The notes under the pieces were generated by a model. That model had not been told where the DNA came from. It searched no databases and was given only the letters and a program-made list of their open reading frames with translations. 64,000 bases of DNA from Rhabdophis nuchalis (taxonomy: Eukaryota > Chordata > Lepidosauria > Squamata > Natricidae). The stretch spans positions 146,375,503 through 146,439,502 of the forward strand of contig CM077645.1 in the NCBI GenBank assembly GCA_039707465.1. The letters run 5' to 3'. The position numbers were made by a program, and so were the translations under genes. Every line of letters starts with the position of its first letter. The first letter of the stretch is position 1. Below are positions 36,501 to 49,800 of this stretch, piece by piece.

Positions 36501-39500
36501 ATCCTTTTTTGATTTAGGAACGAAGGCTTTTAATTGTCCTCAGTAATTGCTGCTATTTGGAACGTCACACATTCCTTAATCTAGCTGAACACTTTGAGAA
36601 GCATGGTTTCCAAGGAGTGGAAAAAATTATTCAAGTAAGTATTTTCTGACTACAGATGAGTAGCACAGTGGCCTAGAGGTGAAGGCGCTGATCTCCCACT
36701 CAGAAGGTTGAGAGTTCAATCCTGGGCAGCAGCAGATGTTTCTCTATCAGGGCCCAAAGAAAAAACATCTGTGAACTCCATGTAGGCGTCAGGAAGGGCA
36801 TCTGGCCAATAAATGCTCAGTTCGACTCACTCGCCCCGACTCCACCCTAAAACAAAGGGATTAGAGGGTAATTTTTTTTTAAATCTGACTACAGATAGTC
36901 AGATGAAGCAAATTCATAAGATTAGAAGAACTTACAAAAAATGAAACCATTTTAGAACATTCTCATTTTTAAAATTGTACAGCTTGTCCTCAACTTATGA
37001 CCAGAGTTGGGACCAAAATTTCTGTTGCTAAGCAAGGCAATTGTTAAGTGAGTCACGCCTGATTTTACAATCTTTTTTGCCATTGTTGTTAAGCAACTCA
37101 CTGCAATTGCTAAATGAATCACAATTGACATCCTCCATCGATTTTGCTTATCAGAAACCAGCTGGAAAGGTTGCAGATGGCATTCACATGACCCCTGAGA
37201 CACTGAAACATAGCAAATACGTGCTGATTGCCAAGTGGACAAAATTTGAACATGTGACTATGGGGATGCCAGGACTAGTCACAAGTCACATATTTTTCAG
37301 TGCCCCTGTAGCTTTGAATGAATCGTTATAAGTTGAGGACTAACTGTACTGACTTTTTTTACTTTAATTCTACATTTGTGATTTATGTATTTTCATAGAA
37401 AAGCAGGATTTACAACTTGTAAAATGAATCAAGAAATAAATTGATCCCAACTGCTGAAACTTATCGTCCACCTATTTTCAGAATGGAAAATAAAAAATTA
37501 TGAAGTACAATATATTCACAATTTTGCACCCTCCACACTAACGAATCACATTTAAGTCTGAAGTTTAACCTGGGTTAAACTTCAGACTTAAATGTGTGTG
37601 CAGTCTTCAATACATGGATATGCGGTCTTCAATACATGGGTATGCAGTCTTCAATACAGGGAACTTCAAGCAAGACTATGTATTATGACATTTTTGCCTT
37701 TGAATAGCAACAGCACTTAGACTTATATACCACTTCAAAGTGCTTTACAGTTCTCTCTAAGCGATTTACAGAGTCAGCATATTGACCCAAACACTGTATC
37801 TGTTCACTAGGCAGCCACATTTTTTTCAGACATTTTCACAGATCTAAGAAATGTTTACAGTGGTACCTCGGTACTCGATTACTTCAAAACCCGTCTAATT
37901 TAGTTCTCAACACATTTTGATAGGATGTTATCCCAGTATTCAGCATTTGTTTAGTATTCAATGTGCCGCTATAGAAAGAGGGGGATGACTGGGGGGAACA
38001 GACGGAGCAAGCCATACTGGAAAGGTCGCTGCAAAAGGAGGCCACAGGGGATTCATAGAAAGTTGGGAATGCTGGGAAGGTCACTGAAATAGGCATAGGG
38101 ACATATAGAAATTTCTTCCCAGCCAAAACAAAGGATTTGTTTTGTTGACTTGTCCTTTCTAAAACCCATTGCAGCTCCCAAAACGAATTAACACCAAGTA
38201 CCAAGGTACCACTGTATTTTAAGATTGAATAAACGATGCCGCTGCTTTAATATTTTGATTAATTGGGGGGGGAAACTACATAATTTTACTTAAGAATAGA
38301 TCAGCTTGCAAATATTTCCCTTATTGGATGGCTCCGCCTGTCAAACCAGAATTTCATGTTTCCCATTGTGAAGAAAAGTGAACCTGACTTTGCCAGTGAA
38401 GAAGAAATGAGTAAACTGTTAAGGGAGTGACTTTAAAAAAATTAGCCTTGAGAAAGAAGAAAGCAAGAGAAATTTGAATTACTTTTGTTTGATACTAGAT
38501 GGGAAAAACAGGAACTTTGACAACTATCAAGATTTCTTTTATTATGTCCTTTAATAATAAAATAACATTCCTAGAATCCCTACAGTTCCTGTTCTACTTA
38601 CCTTGCCAGCTTTGAAGGAATGACAGCCATAAAGGTTTTTCCAGTGTCATGTGGTTCAAATCATATTAATAAAATACACATAGAGCATTATTTCAAATGC
38701 TTTATGTCACTTTAGTCAAACAAATTCAAGCGCTGTAAGGCTATGAAATACCAATTGCTACACCATGCACCTTGCTTTCTGCTCTGCTGGATATTCTTAC
38801 ATTTGAAAACATCGTATCCCTATTGAAATTTTTTTTAAAAAGTTTTTCTTGGGTATTATTTTGTAAATGGGAATTACAAGCTCAAAACCACAGTAACAAT
38901 AAAGAAACAGACAAAATCTTTGTCATGTTACTTGTTTTTCCTGTATGCTAATATACCGTAATTGGATTCCTTTTTTTTCTTTGAACCAGATGGGATTTGG
39001 GCGGAAATTATCCAATATTCTGTTCTTCTAACAAGTAACTTTGGTTTATATACAGCCAATATGTTTTATGTTGATTGGTTAAAAAAAGCAATTAACCTAA
39101 CTAGTACACTTGCAAGATTAAAGGATATGACATGTAAATGATTTCTATTAATATTATTAATGTCATGGTTATATTTCTATTTTAGGTTAGTATGGATTCA
39201 TTAAAAGAATTAGATCAGCGGCTATTTGAAATATACATTGAGCTAAAGGCTGATCCCATAGTAGGTTCATTGGAACCTGGAATTTATACTGGTTACTTTG
39301 ATTGGAAAGATTGTCTTCCTCCAACAGGTAAGCATTAGTAAAAATTTTGGAATAAATAATATAGGCAAATATGGTTTAACAGTTTTTAATACTCCACATC
39401 CCTGCACTTTTATTACAGTACTCATTACTTGAGACCTCATAGTTTAGTGTCTGGACCGGTTCAGGGTTTATAGCTCTGTGTCTGGACTGACTCATATAAG

Positions 39501-42500
39501 AATCCTGTGCTGATTCATTTTTACATACAAGGATTCACAATACTGCTCTTGGCTGAGTGAATTAGACATGTAACCCTTTCTACACACATACTGTATACCA
39601 CTTCAGTCAGTTCTGCAAAGTAGAAAGTTATTTAAGATAGGGGGAGCCAGAAATTAGCTAAGGAACCTAAGATCAATAGATTTTCTGATGATTTAAAGAA
39701 AATTAGCAAGAATCTCCCAATTTCAGGTTATTTAAAAACAGCAAAATTAGATCGCATCCCATGTAGGAGATACAACTAACAACAGAGTGGTAGAAGCCTG
39801 AAATGCTCCACCTGACTCTGTTGTTACATCCTCAAAGCCTCAGACCTTCAATCTCAAACTGTCTACCATGGACCTCACCCCATTCCTAAGAGGCCCATAA
39901 AGGGGGCATGAATAAGCGCACCAATATGCCTAATATCCCTGTCCTACTGTCCCCATTTATTTGTACTCATTTTCTTTCTTCATGTCCATGTTTATACTTA
40001 TACCTGTTATCTTGTACATGTGTGACAAACCAAATAAAATAAAAAAATAAAACCTCTCCAGGCTATGATAAAAATAATGGGCCAGTTGGCTAATGGACTG
40101 ACATTTCTGTTTTGAGTGGTAGTTCTGAGGGACATTTACCCAGAATTAATCTGGATATGAGTAAATGCCTTGCATGATCAGAAATCATAATAATTGGTAG
40201 TCTTTGACTTATGATGTTCAGTATTACATTACATTCCCAATAAAAAGATTACGATGAGAAGCACTTCAAAATGTTAACATTTGGCTGAGATTAGAGCTTT
40301 GCACTGAAATTATTCAAAATGTTTTTCAAAATGTTCAAATCACTAACTGTTAATAGATGAAAATTCTTATGTTTCCTAGTTCTCTACTTCATTTATAAGC
40401 TTATTAGATAAGTCTATTAATTTTTTAGCTGTATTTAGCTCATACTAGAAAAAAAATACATAAAATGTTTTAGGTTGCTTTTTCAATATTCAAGCTGATG
40501 AGTTCATTTGGGTGATAGTTCTTTAAGAGGAATGGAGGAATTTATGAATGACCAGGAACACACATAATAATGTCCAAGAGACAACATAAGTAAAATAGGT
40601 TATGTTTACAACAGTAAGATAAAGCTAAAAACTCCTTCAGGATAGTCTCAGCTCCTCATGGCTATATTGACATCTCCATATTGTTTTTCCTGCAACAATA
40701 TGGAAATGATTTGCCATTTTCTTTTTCTGGGTGCTTTTAACTTCCCTGTCTAGTTTTCGTTTCTGGGATTTTCTGATGGCTTTCCAGCCCAAATCTGATC
40801 CAGCTATTTTTAAAAGATTAGTTTACATCAGCTTAAAACTGCCTCTCAGTTCAGATACAAATTTATCCATTCCAAGAGGCTGTGATGGTGTGTGACAATA
40901 CCCGCAGCCTGGAACAGCTGATTCTAGGTATTCCACCCACCAATCAGCTGCTCCTGCTGAATCAGGCTACAATAACATGCTGAAGCTGACCAGGCCATTT
41001 GCTGTTTGCTGCAAGGACACAATGGGTGCTGGTAGGCAGAGACAGAAAGTTTTTTTCTTGTTTTGCTCTCCCAAAATTAAGGTATGTCTTATATTCAGGT
41101 GTGTCCTATAATCCGAAAAATATGCTCTTTGAGTTTCATCTTCAGGATCTGGCCTTCTAAAGAGCAGTCATGGTTGATCTCCTCTAGGACTGACTAGTTT
41201 GATCGCCTTGCAGTCCAAGGGACTTGCAGGAGTCTTCTCCAGCACTATCGTTCAAAGGCCTCATTTCTTTGGTGCTCAGCCTTTCTTATGGTTCAACTTT
41301 CACAGCCATACATTGCAACTGGGAAAACCATAGCCTTGGTTATACACACACTTTTGTTCACTAAGTATCATTTTTACAAAATCCCATGATTACAAATCAA
41401 AACACTGTAATCAAGTGGCTCAATTATTTTCCTGTTGTTTGGGGGTTTATTATATGTAAATTACTACATTGCACTGTAGAAAAAGATGAAAGCACTGAAT
41501 AGCCTGATTGGCCCTCTGATTAGTAATTATTTAGGGGGGGGGAGTATATATCTGTTCTTAGTTTATTTATCGTATTTATATCCCGCACCCATCTCCCACA
41601 GAGGGACCCGTGGCGGCGCACAGGAAAATTAAAAACAAATGCAAAAATATAAAAACTCTTAAAAACTATATGAAACGCCACAAGAGACGCCTAGAGAGCA
41701 GATGGAGATCCTTTCACTCCGAAGCTGACCGAACACTAGTGAGAACCCATATTAGGACTTACTTAGTGGCGATAAGGGTGGCCAAACGTGAGTATTGTGC
41801 CACCCTTATTGCATCCGCAGATAACCGCCCTGCCGCCCTTTTTGGGGTGACCTGCTCCCTCCTTCATCAGAGGCCGCGGGAAGCCCCTTTACAGGGACGA
41901 GCAGAGGAATTTGGGATTTATCTGCAGGATAAAATCACTCGGATTCGGAATGAGTTACCCTCCATCGAGAGTGGTCCAGTCGGACTGTCCGAGGCTGTTC
42001 TTGAGAGACCATTCTGGGAGGAGTTTGACTTTGTTACTACCGAAGATATGGACAGGTTGTCAAAGAGGCTTAGGGCTACCACATGTTTATTGGACCGGTG
42101 TCCCTCCTGGCTTGTACTGGCATCCTGGGAGACGACACGAGGCTGGCTCCAGGGCATTGTCAACGCATCTTTGAGTGAGGGGTCCTTGCTGCCGTCTTGA
42201 AAGAGGCGGTAGTAAGTCCCTTCCTCAAGAGGCCCGTGTCCCTGGACCCAGCATTATTAGAGAACTTTCGTCCAGTCTCCAACCTTCACTTTTTAGCGAA
42301 AGTTGTTGAGAGTGTGGTGGGCCAACAGTTTCCGCGACACCTGGGGGAAATTGATTATCTAGACCCGCCACAGCACTGAGATGGCATTGGTCGCGTTGGT
42401 TGATGATCTCTGGAGGGCGCGGGATAGAGGACATTCCTCTATCCTAGTCCTGTTAGACCTCTCAGCAGCTTTCGATACCATCGACCATGGTATCCTATTG

Positions 42501-43732
42501 CACCGACTGGGGAGGTTGGAGCTGGGAGGCACCGTTTTACGGTGGTTCTCATCCTACCTCTCTGGTCGGTCGCAATATGTGTTGATAGGAGGGCAGAGGT
42601 CGGCCTCGAGACTCCTCTCACCGCTCCTATTCAACACATATATGAAGCCGCTGGGTGAGATCATCTGTGGTTTTGGAGTGGGATATCATCTGTACGCTGA
42701 TGATACTCAGCTGTACATATCCACCCCAGACCACCCCAACGATGCCATCGAGATGCTGTCCCGGTGTTTGGAGGCCGTACGGATCTGGATGGGTAGTAAC
42801 AAACTCAAGCTCATCCCCTCCAAGACCGAGTGGCTGTGGTTTCCTGCACCCCGGTTCAGCCAGATTACTCCAACTCTGGCCATTGGAGACGAAACACTGT
42901 CCCGGAGTTCGGGAGGTAGGTCGATCCAGAGGTTTGGGCCCACCACAGAGAAGGCCTTTCCCCTGGACGTCGCCAACCGGCATTGCCCGGCCGACGGCAC
43001 CCGGAGAAGACCCTCTCTGTGGGAGCGAATCGGTTGTAGGGACGTATGGGGCAGCAGATGGTCTCGCAGGTAACTAGGCCCCGTGCCATGGAGCACCTTT
43101 AAGATGGTCATCAATACCTTGTAACGCACCCGAAAGGTCACAGGTAGCCAGTGCAGCTCGCGCAGGAGAGGTGTTATATGGGATTGCCTTGAGGCTCCCA
43201 TGATCACCCGCGCGGCCGCGTTCTGAACTAACTGTAACCTTCGAGTGCATCTCAAGGGGAGCCCCATGTAGAGAGCGTTACAGTAGTCCAGACGGGAACT
43301 CACGAGTGCTTGAGTGACTGTGCGAAGGGCGTCCCGGTCAAGTAAGGGGTGCAATTGGCGGACCAGGCGGACCTGGTAAAATGCCCCCCTGGCCACAGCC
43401 GTCACATGGTCCTCCAAGGACAGCTGGGAATCCAGGAGGACTCCTAAATTGCACGCCCTCTCCATGGGGGCCAATAATTCGTCCCCCATGGCCAGCGATG
43501 GAATCATCTGGCTAAACCGGGATGCCGGAAACCACAGCTACTCGGTCTTGGACGGGTTGAGTTTGAGTTTATTACTGCCCATCCAGATCCGTACGGCCTC
43601 CAAACACCGGGACATCACCTCGATGGCATCGTTGGGGTGGTTTGTCATGACCTCATTCGTTAAATGAAGATGAGCAGTTCTTTAACTGTTACTTAAGAAG
43701 CACAGTCAGCTGACTGATTAGTTTGAAGGATA

Positions 43733-43828
<96 letters not shown>

Positions 43829-46800
43829 TTTAATTTATAGACCGCTTCCTCTCCTCTAGGGGACTCGGAGCGTGCACAGGGAAGTTAAAAATACAATAAA
43901 TATACATAAATAATTAGATAAAAGGCAAATTAAACAATTATCCCTGCGCTAAAATCCCCCAATTAAATTACTAAAATTACTAAAAGCAAATAATATTATG
44001 CAAAGAGAGATTAGTTGGGCAAAGGATTCAGGTATTTATGGTTGGTTATACAGTATGCTGTCTATATCTTTGTCAAACAATTTGGCATTTTATGTGAAAA
44101 TTAGAATATATATTTAAGATAATTGGGCTTCTGTTATCTCCATGGCATTCCAGGTATTTTTGTCAATGTAAGCCTTTCTCAAATCAGTTGATTCCTTTTT
44201 GCCTTTTTCCTTAAAAGCTCCAGGATAATGCTCATAAAGTTTGAGTGACAAATAAAATAAATTCATAAACCCTACATATCTTGAAGTCCATTTTTCATTT
44301 CAAAATAGCTGTCATTTCATCTTGCAAAGACAAGGACAGGCCATTATTAGGGCACCCACAGGTTTATGGACATATATCATATTTAAACTCTGGTTTGTAG
44401 AAGAAATTGGTATAATAATAATAAATCTAATTTATTCAGAGCAAAAGCATAAATTAAAATTATTCTGTATTTCTCAGATTTTTTTTCTTAGAAGTCTGGA
44501 ATAACTGAGGAACTGCCTCCAACTATTTTGAGATTATCTGTACCAACAAGTACAGCTTAGTCATCTGATGAAAGCTTGGTCATTCATTCTTTATAGCCGG
44601 TCCCACAGTGGGCTTGCCATTTAATTGAGAAAAATTGTCTCATTGTTAGCATTAACATGTTTCTCAAGCAAAAAATAATATTTGAAGTAAATTTTGATTT
44701 TATATTTGATTTGTAAGCCACATCTGATATTCCAGTAGTCAGCACTCTACATATGTAATTATATAGAAAATAGTATGTCTTTCTAACCATTTTATTTTTA
44801 ACATATAAAGGAGGGGAAAACCCTGAGATATAAATAACCCTCTTTCTGAAATTTATTTTTGTCAGGCAGGTAGAGCTTGTGCAGAGTTAAGGGGTTAAAA
44901 ACAGGAAATGTTATTATAGGTGGGTTGTCCTTATGAAGACTTTCCAGAACTTGCCTACACAGTTCACGTTTTCTTCTGACAACAACATCGAAGCAAAATT
45001 GATCACATCTTCAGATCCTTCTATGATTAGTGGTGGAAGGTTTCCAATAAAAGCAGGAAATTACTCACAGAGTAAGAGAAAGAAATGAGCTTCTTACATG
45101 CAGATGATCATCACTTCCAGCAATTGTTGTTTTTTTTCTCTTCTTTAAGTAAGCCCTATTTTCTTCATACAAACTAATGCATGTTTAGTTTTAAATTTTA
45201 AATTGTAATACAAGATTTCCTATACTGATTAATTTGGATTGTGCAGGCTAATAATTTTTTGTCTCTTTGACAGTATTCTTTAAAGAATGAAATCACTATC
45301 TTAAGGAGTTGCTTCTTATATTGTAGTCAAGGACTTTAAGCCCAGATGTATCAAGCACTCTATAAATTAATCTGCCTGCTAACTGATAAATATTTGTTAT
45401 TACAAATAACTGCTCTATTTTTTTTTTAATCCTTTGGATTTTTTCATAATCACAGCAAAGCTGTGAAGATGGTGTTGGACAGGGCAATGTAAATGAGATT
45501 AGCAGTGCTGGCTTAGATTTGATAAAGGGCTTCCTCTTTCACTTCCCATTAAAACAGCCTCCAATTGTAGGGCATTTCACAGAATTAAATGTGACTTCAG
45601 TGGAAATAAATGTGGCTTTAATTTCTGCTCTCTCTGACACATGTACTCCACATATTAGCTGCTCGGGTTCCTATAAGCATCAAAAGTCCCTTCGATTTTT
45701 CATCATGGTTCAGGAGGTGCATATTTACTAATCCTGGTTCGTACATTCCTAATTCCGCAGATTTGATTTAGCAAATTTTGGCTACATCATCTGTGTTCAT
45801 GAGGGGAGTTCAGCACAGTATAAGTCATTTTATGCTTTAGGCGGCTTGTACAATTTACAGTTCTTAATTTTACACTCTTTTTTGCAATTACTTATAAAGG
45901 GGGAAAGGGGGTCTTCGTTCCCAACTAGACAAGACTTGAAAAGATTGCTTGCTTTTAAATTACATTTTTAAAGACATGAATGCACCCCGATTTTATCATC
46001 CAAATGTGATTTGAGGGGAGGAAAAGAGCTTAAGAAAGAGCTCTGTGGAACATTTTAGAACATTGCAAGGGACTTTTCCCAGTTCTTCTAATGGCAGCCT
46101 GGAAAAAGCTTCCCAGATAGAAAGATTAGTATTAGTATTTTTAGAACTATTTCTGTTTCATGTACACTTATATCTAAATGCAGGTCTCTGCTTTTTATTT
46201 CATTTGTTTTTCTGTTTTCAGCATGAATAGATTTATGCTTAAACCACATTATTTGAAGCAGACCTTTTTCTAGGCAGATTAGTCACCATTTTCATGCGTT
46301 TCTGGGCTTCAAATGCTCAAGAAAGACTTTTGCTGTCTTGTTCCTCTCAATCCATTTAGCAACCTCCCAGGACATAACCACTAATACCGTTCCTATAAAG
46401 TAGCCTGCAGGGCTGTGCACATCTTTGCAGTAGCCTTTTAGTGACCGTGGTTTGATGCAAGTACTTTGTGCCATCCCTTTTCTACTGCATTAACTTCGCT
46501 GTACTAGACAAAAATGGCCTCTTGGCACAAGCATTGCAGGAAACACTTTTTGTCAAAATGAAGCAGCTGACTGTGGCAGATCCATTCCACTTCAGTGCTT
46601 GTGTGAGATTGAATGCTCTTGCCTCCAAGAGGCATTTTGTCTTGTTGAGATGGAGCAGTGCTTCAAGGGAGATTAAATCCTAGGTGACCAAGAAGCCACC
46701 TTATCCCTCCTTCAAATCATCTGGTCAAAGGAAACATTTTGATTCTTAGATTTCAGTTTCCAGAAATTATTTCAAGATGGCCCCTTCTCCAGATCCCCAG

Positions 46801-49800
46801 CCCACTGAGGTGATGTGGCTTTCCTTTTCTCTGGTCACAGTTCTCAATGGCCTCATCATTTGCTACACAATTGCAACTGTCAATGGACACTTATTTTTAA
46901 AAACAAGACCACGAGCAGATACTTTTCTCATGCTGTTAACTATCTCATGAATGCATTTATTTTAACCAGTAAATTTGTGCTCATGGCTTTCCAAAGATAG
47001 CAAGATGGCAAGATGTTAGAAGTTTGGGGGGGGGGGGGGGGAGCTGTTCTTAATCTCCCTAAGCAAAGCAATAGCTGTATCCTGCTGGACTTTGTAATTC
47101 CTTCCTTTTATCCAGTTGCTCAGTGAGGTAATCATGTCTGCTTAATGCCAGACAGCATATTCTGTGCGTCCCTGGGGAATTTCCAAGATAGAGTTCTGCC
47201 TTTTTTACTAAGTGAGTCAGGAGGTACGTGGGTGGGGACAGTTCTCTTGAATGCCAGGGCATCATGTGGTAGCAATGACTCTCTTGGAGGTTTATGGTTT
47301 TTATAAAACCATCATTGACCTGTAGAATAGTGGCAAAATAATGAATAAGTAGAATCCATAGAAGAAGCATGCATTCAGGTAGAATATTTCTGTATGTCAC
47401 TGGCCTTAAACTGGAAGTTTGCACTCCTATTTAAAATGCATAGGTATCTCTGTATCTGTGTAGCTCTGTGTATCTTTTTTGAAGGGGCAGAGACAAATGC
47501 CTGCAAATGAATGTGATGGTTTTATTTTTCTTAAACAAAACACTGTTTTTGCTGGTCTTTTCTAACAGTGACTCGGTCCCATTTCTCATACCTATCAAAT
47601 ATGATAGAGCTTCATTAATAAATAGTCAATGAAAATTATCATGTACAGTTTACCTTCTGCAACAATTTGCTTTGGACAGACATTTACACACAACATATTC
47701 TTCAGTGTAACTTAGTGTAGCAGATTATTTTCAGAATTCAAGGTTTCATTTAGTTAAATGTTCTTGTGCTGTAGTAGATCATACAGGACCTCATCGCTGA
47801 TTTAGAGGAACTGTTTTGTACATGCTTGTTTTCTTAAAAGTTGATTAGAGGTAACATCAATTGGGATCTTTGCAGTGGCTATCATGTGTTTTGTTTTGTT
47901 TTTAAATGGTGGCATTGTCTCAAATAACATATTGGACTGTTCTGAGTGCAATCCAAAATTAACTGCACTACAAGTTTCTAGTTATTTCAAATGGAAATAT
48001 TTTAAAATGATGTTCTCATTCATTCTCTGTTAGATATTTTAACTGCACAAACTATTTAAATACTATCAAAAGTTCCATCCTATTGAAATCTGTGTGTCTC
48101 TTTTATTGGCAGAAATTCATCTCATAAAATAAACTCACAACCAGTTGTAGCTGCCTTGTGGTTGTATATTCCATAATTGTGACAATGAAGTCATTAGAAT
48201 CAAAAGTCTCTATTATTGAATATTCATACACACAGACATACACAAAGTGTTTTTAAAAAGGAAGGGAAAATAATGCCAGACGAGACCAGGAACCTATGGC
48301 TAGTAATGTTTACAATAAGGAAATGTGCCTTTCCCCATTTTGTTTTCAAAAAGGAAATAAATGTGGCGGTGTGGTTGGAAGAAGCTTTCACTTTCTATAT
48401 TCTGATACTAATTGTGCATGTTTAATCAAAGAGCCAGCATGGTACAAATAAATTGAACAACTTTTTATGTGTTTATCTATGTCCTTTTTTTATTTACAGG
48501 TGTCAGAAACTATTTAAAGGAAGCTTTAGTACATATAATTGCTGTACATGCTGAGGTGAGGCTAATGCAACTTATCCACAATGAGTGCCAAAACAGTATG
48601 TGACCTTTGCCAAAAAATAGATTCAAAAATGTTACACAAAAGATAATTGATTGAACTGAAGAAAGGTCTTCAGTTGGTAGTTATGACCCCTTGTTTCATC
48701 TTCACCAACACTATTGCTATCTTTTAGAACATTTTTTCTCAGTAACCTTAAGATGTGTGGACTTCAACTCCCAGCATTTCCCAGCCAATGGGAATTCTGA
48801 GAGTTAAAACCAAACATCTTAAAGTTGCTGAGATTTAGAAAACCTATTTTGGAATATAGTAGAGATAAATGAGGGGCAAATCTTTTTTGTTGCACATTCC
48901 TGCATTTTTAATTGATTTTTTCCCATTCTGTGCAAAGCTTTTTCCTTTTAAAGATTTAAGTAAGAGAGAAAATAATGGTGTCTGATTTGACCATGGGAAA
49001 CGTATTTTAAAATCCACAGCAGAACAGTGCCTTTAGAAAAATCAATTGAAGGCATGTAAGTATGCGCAAGCTTTAGATTTCTCCAGAACTTTGTCAGGAA
49101 AGGGGTTCTAAGTCATAAAGCGTATCTTTTTAAAGCTACTGTTCTGATAGCAACTGTAGGAAAATATATGTAGAAAAAAATAAATGCAGAATTTTACATT
49201 TGTGTTTCATTTGAAATCTGCAGGTATTCACTGTCTCAAAGGAGCTTGTACCCAGAGTTTTGTCAAGGATTGTTGAAGCAGTTGCCGAAGAACTCAGCAG
49301 ACTAATGCAGTGTGTTTCATCTTTCAGCAGGAATGGTGCTCTGCAGGTAGTCACGTTTTGGGATGTTATTATTAACAAATGTGTATTTCTGCTGCAATGT
49401 TTGGACACTTGCAGACAGACAATTCTTTTTGATGGAGTTTTCATAAAATCCCATGGTTGTAGCTGGTTGAATTCACAATAAGTGTGAGAAAAAATATATA
49501 TTTGAGCTAACCCAAAGGTGCTTTTTGAAGAGGCAACTGGACTTTCTGGTTTTTCTTTGACGATGTTTCGCTTCTCATCCAAGAAGCTTCTTCAGTTCTG
49601 ACTGAATGATGGGGAATGGAATGATTTATACTCCTTGCAGGCAGCTGGTCATTTGCACTTTTTAGCGAGTCATTAAGGTCACCTGGAGATTTATCTGTGT
49701 CATCAGGGCCACCTGAGTGGTGCAAATGGGTCTTGGAATTGTTTCCAACTGTTGTAGATTGGAGATAGATGATGTTGTATATCTCTCCCTTAGTTGAGAG

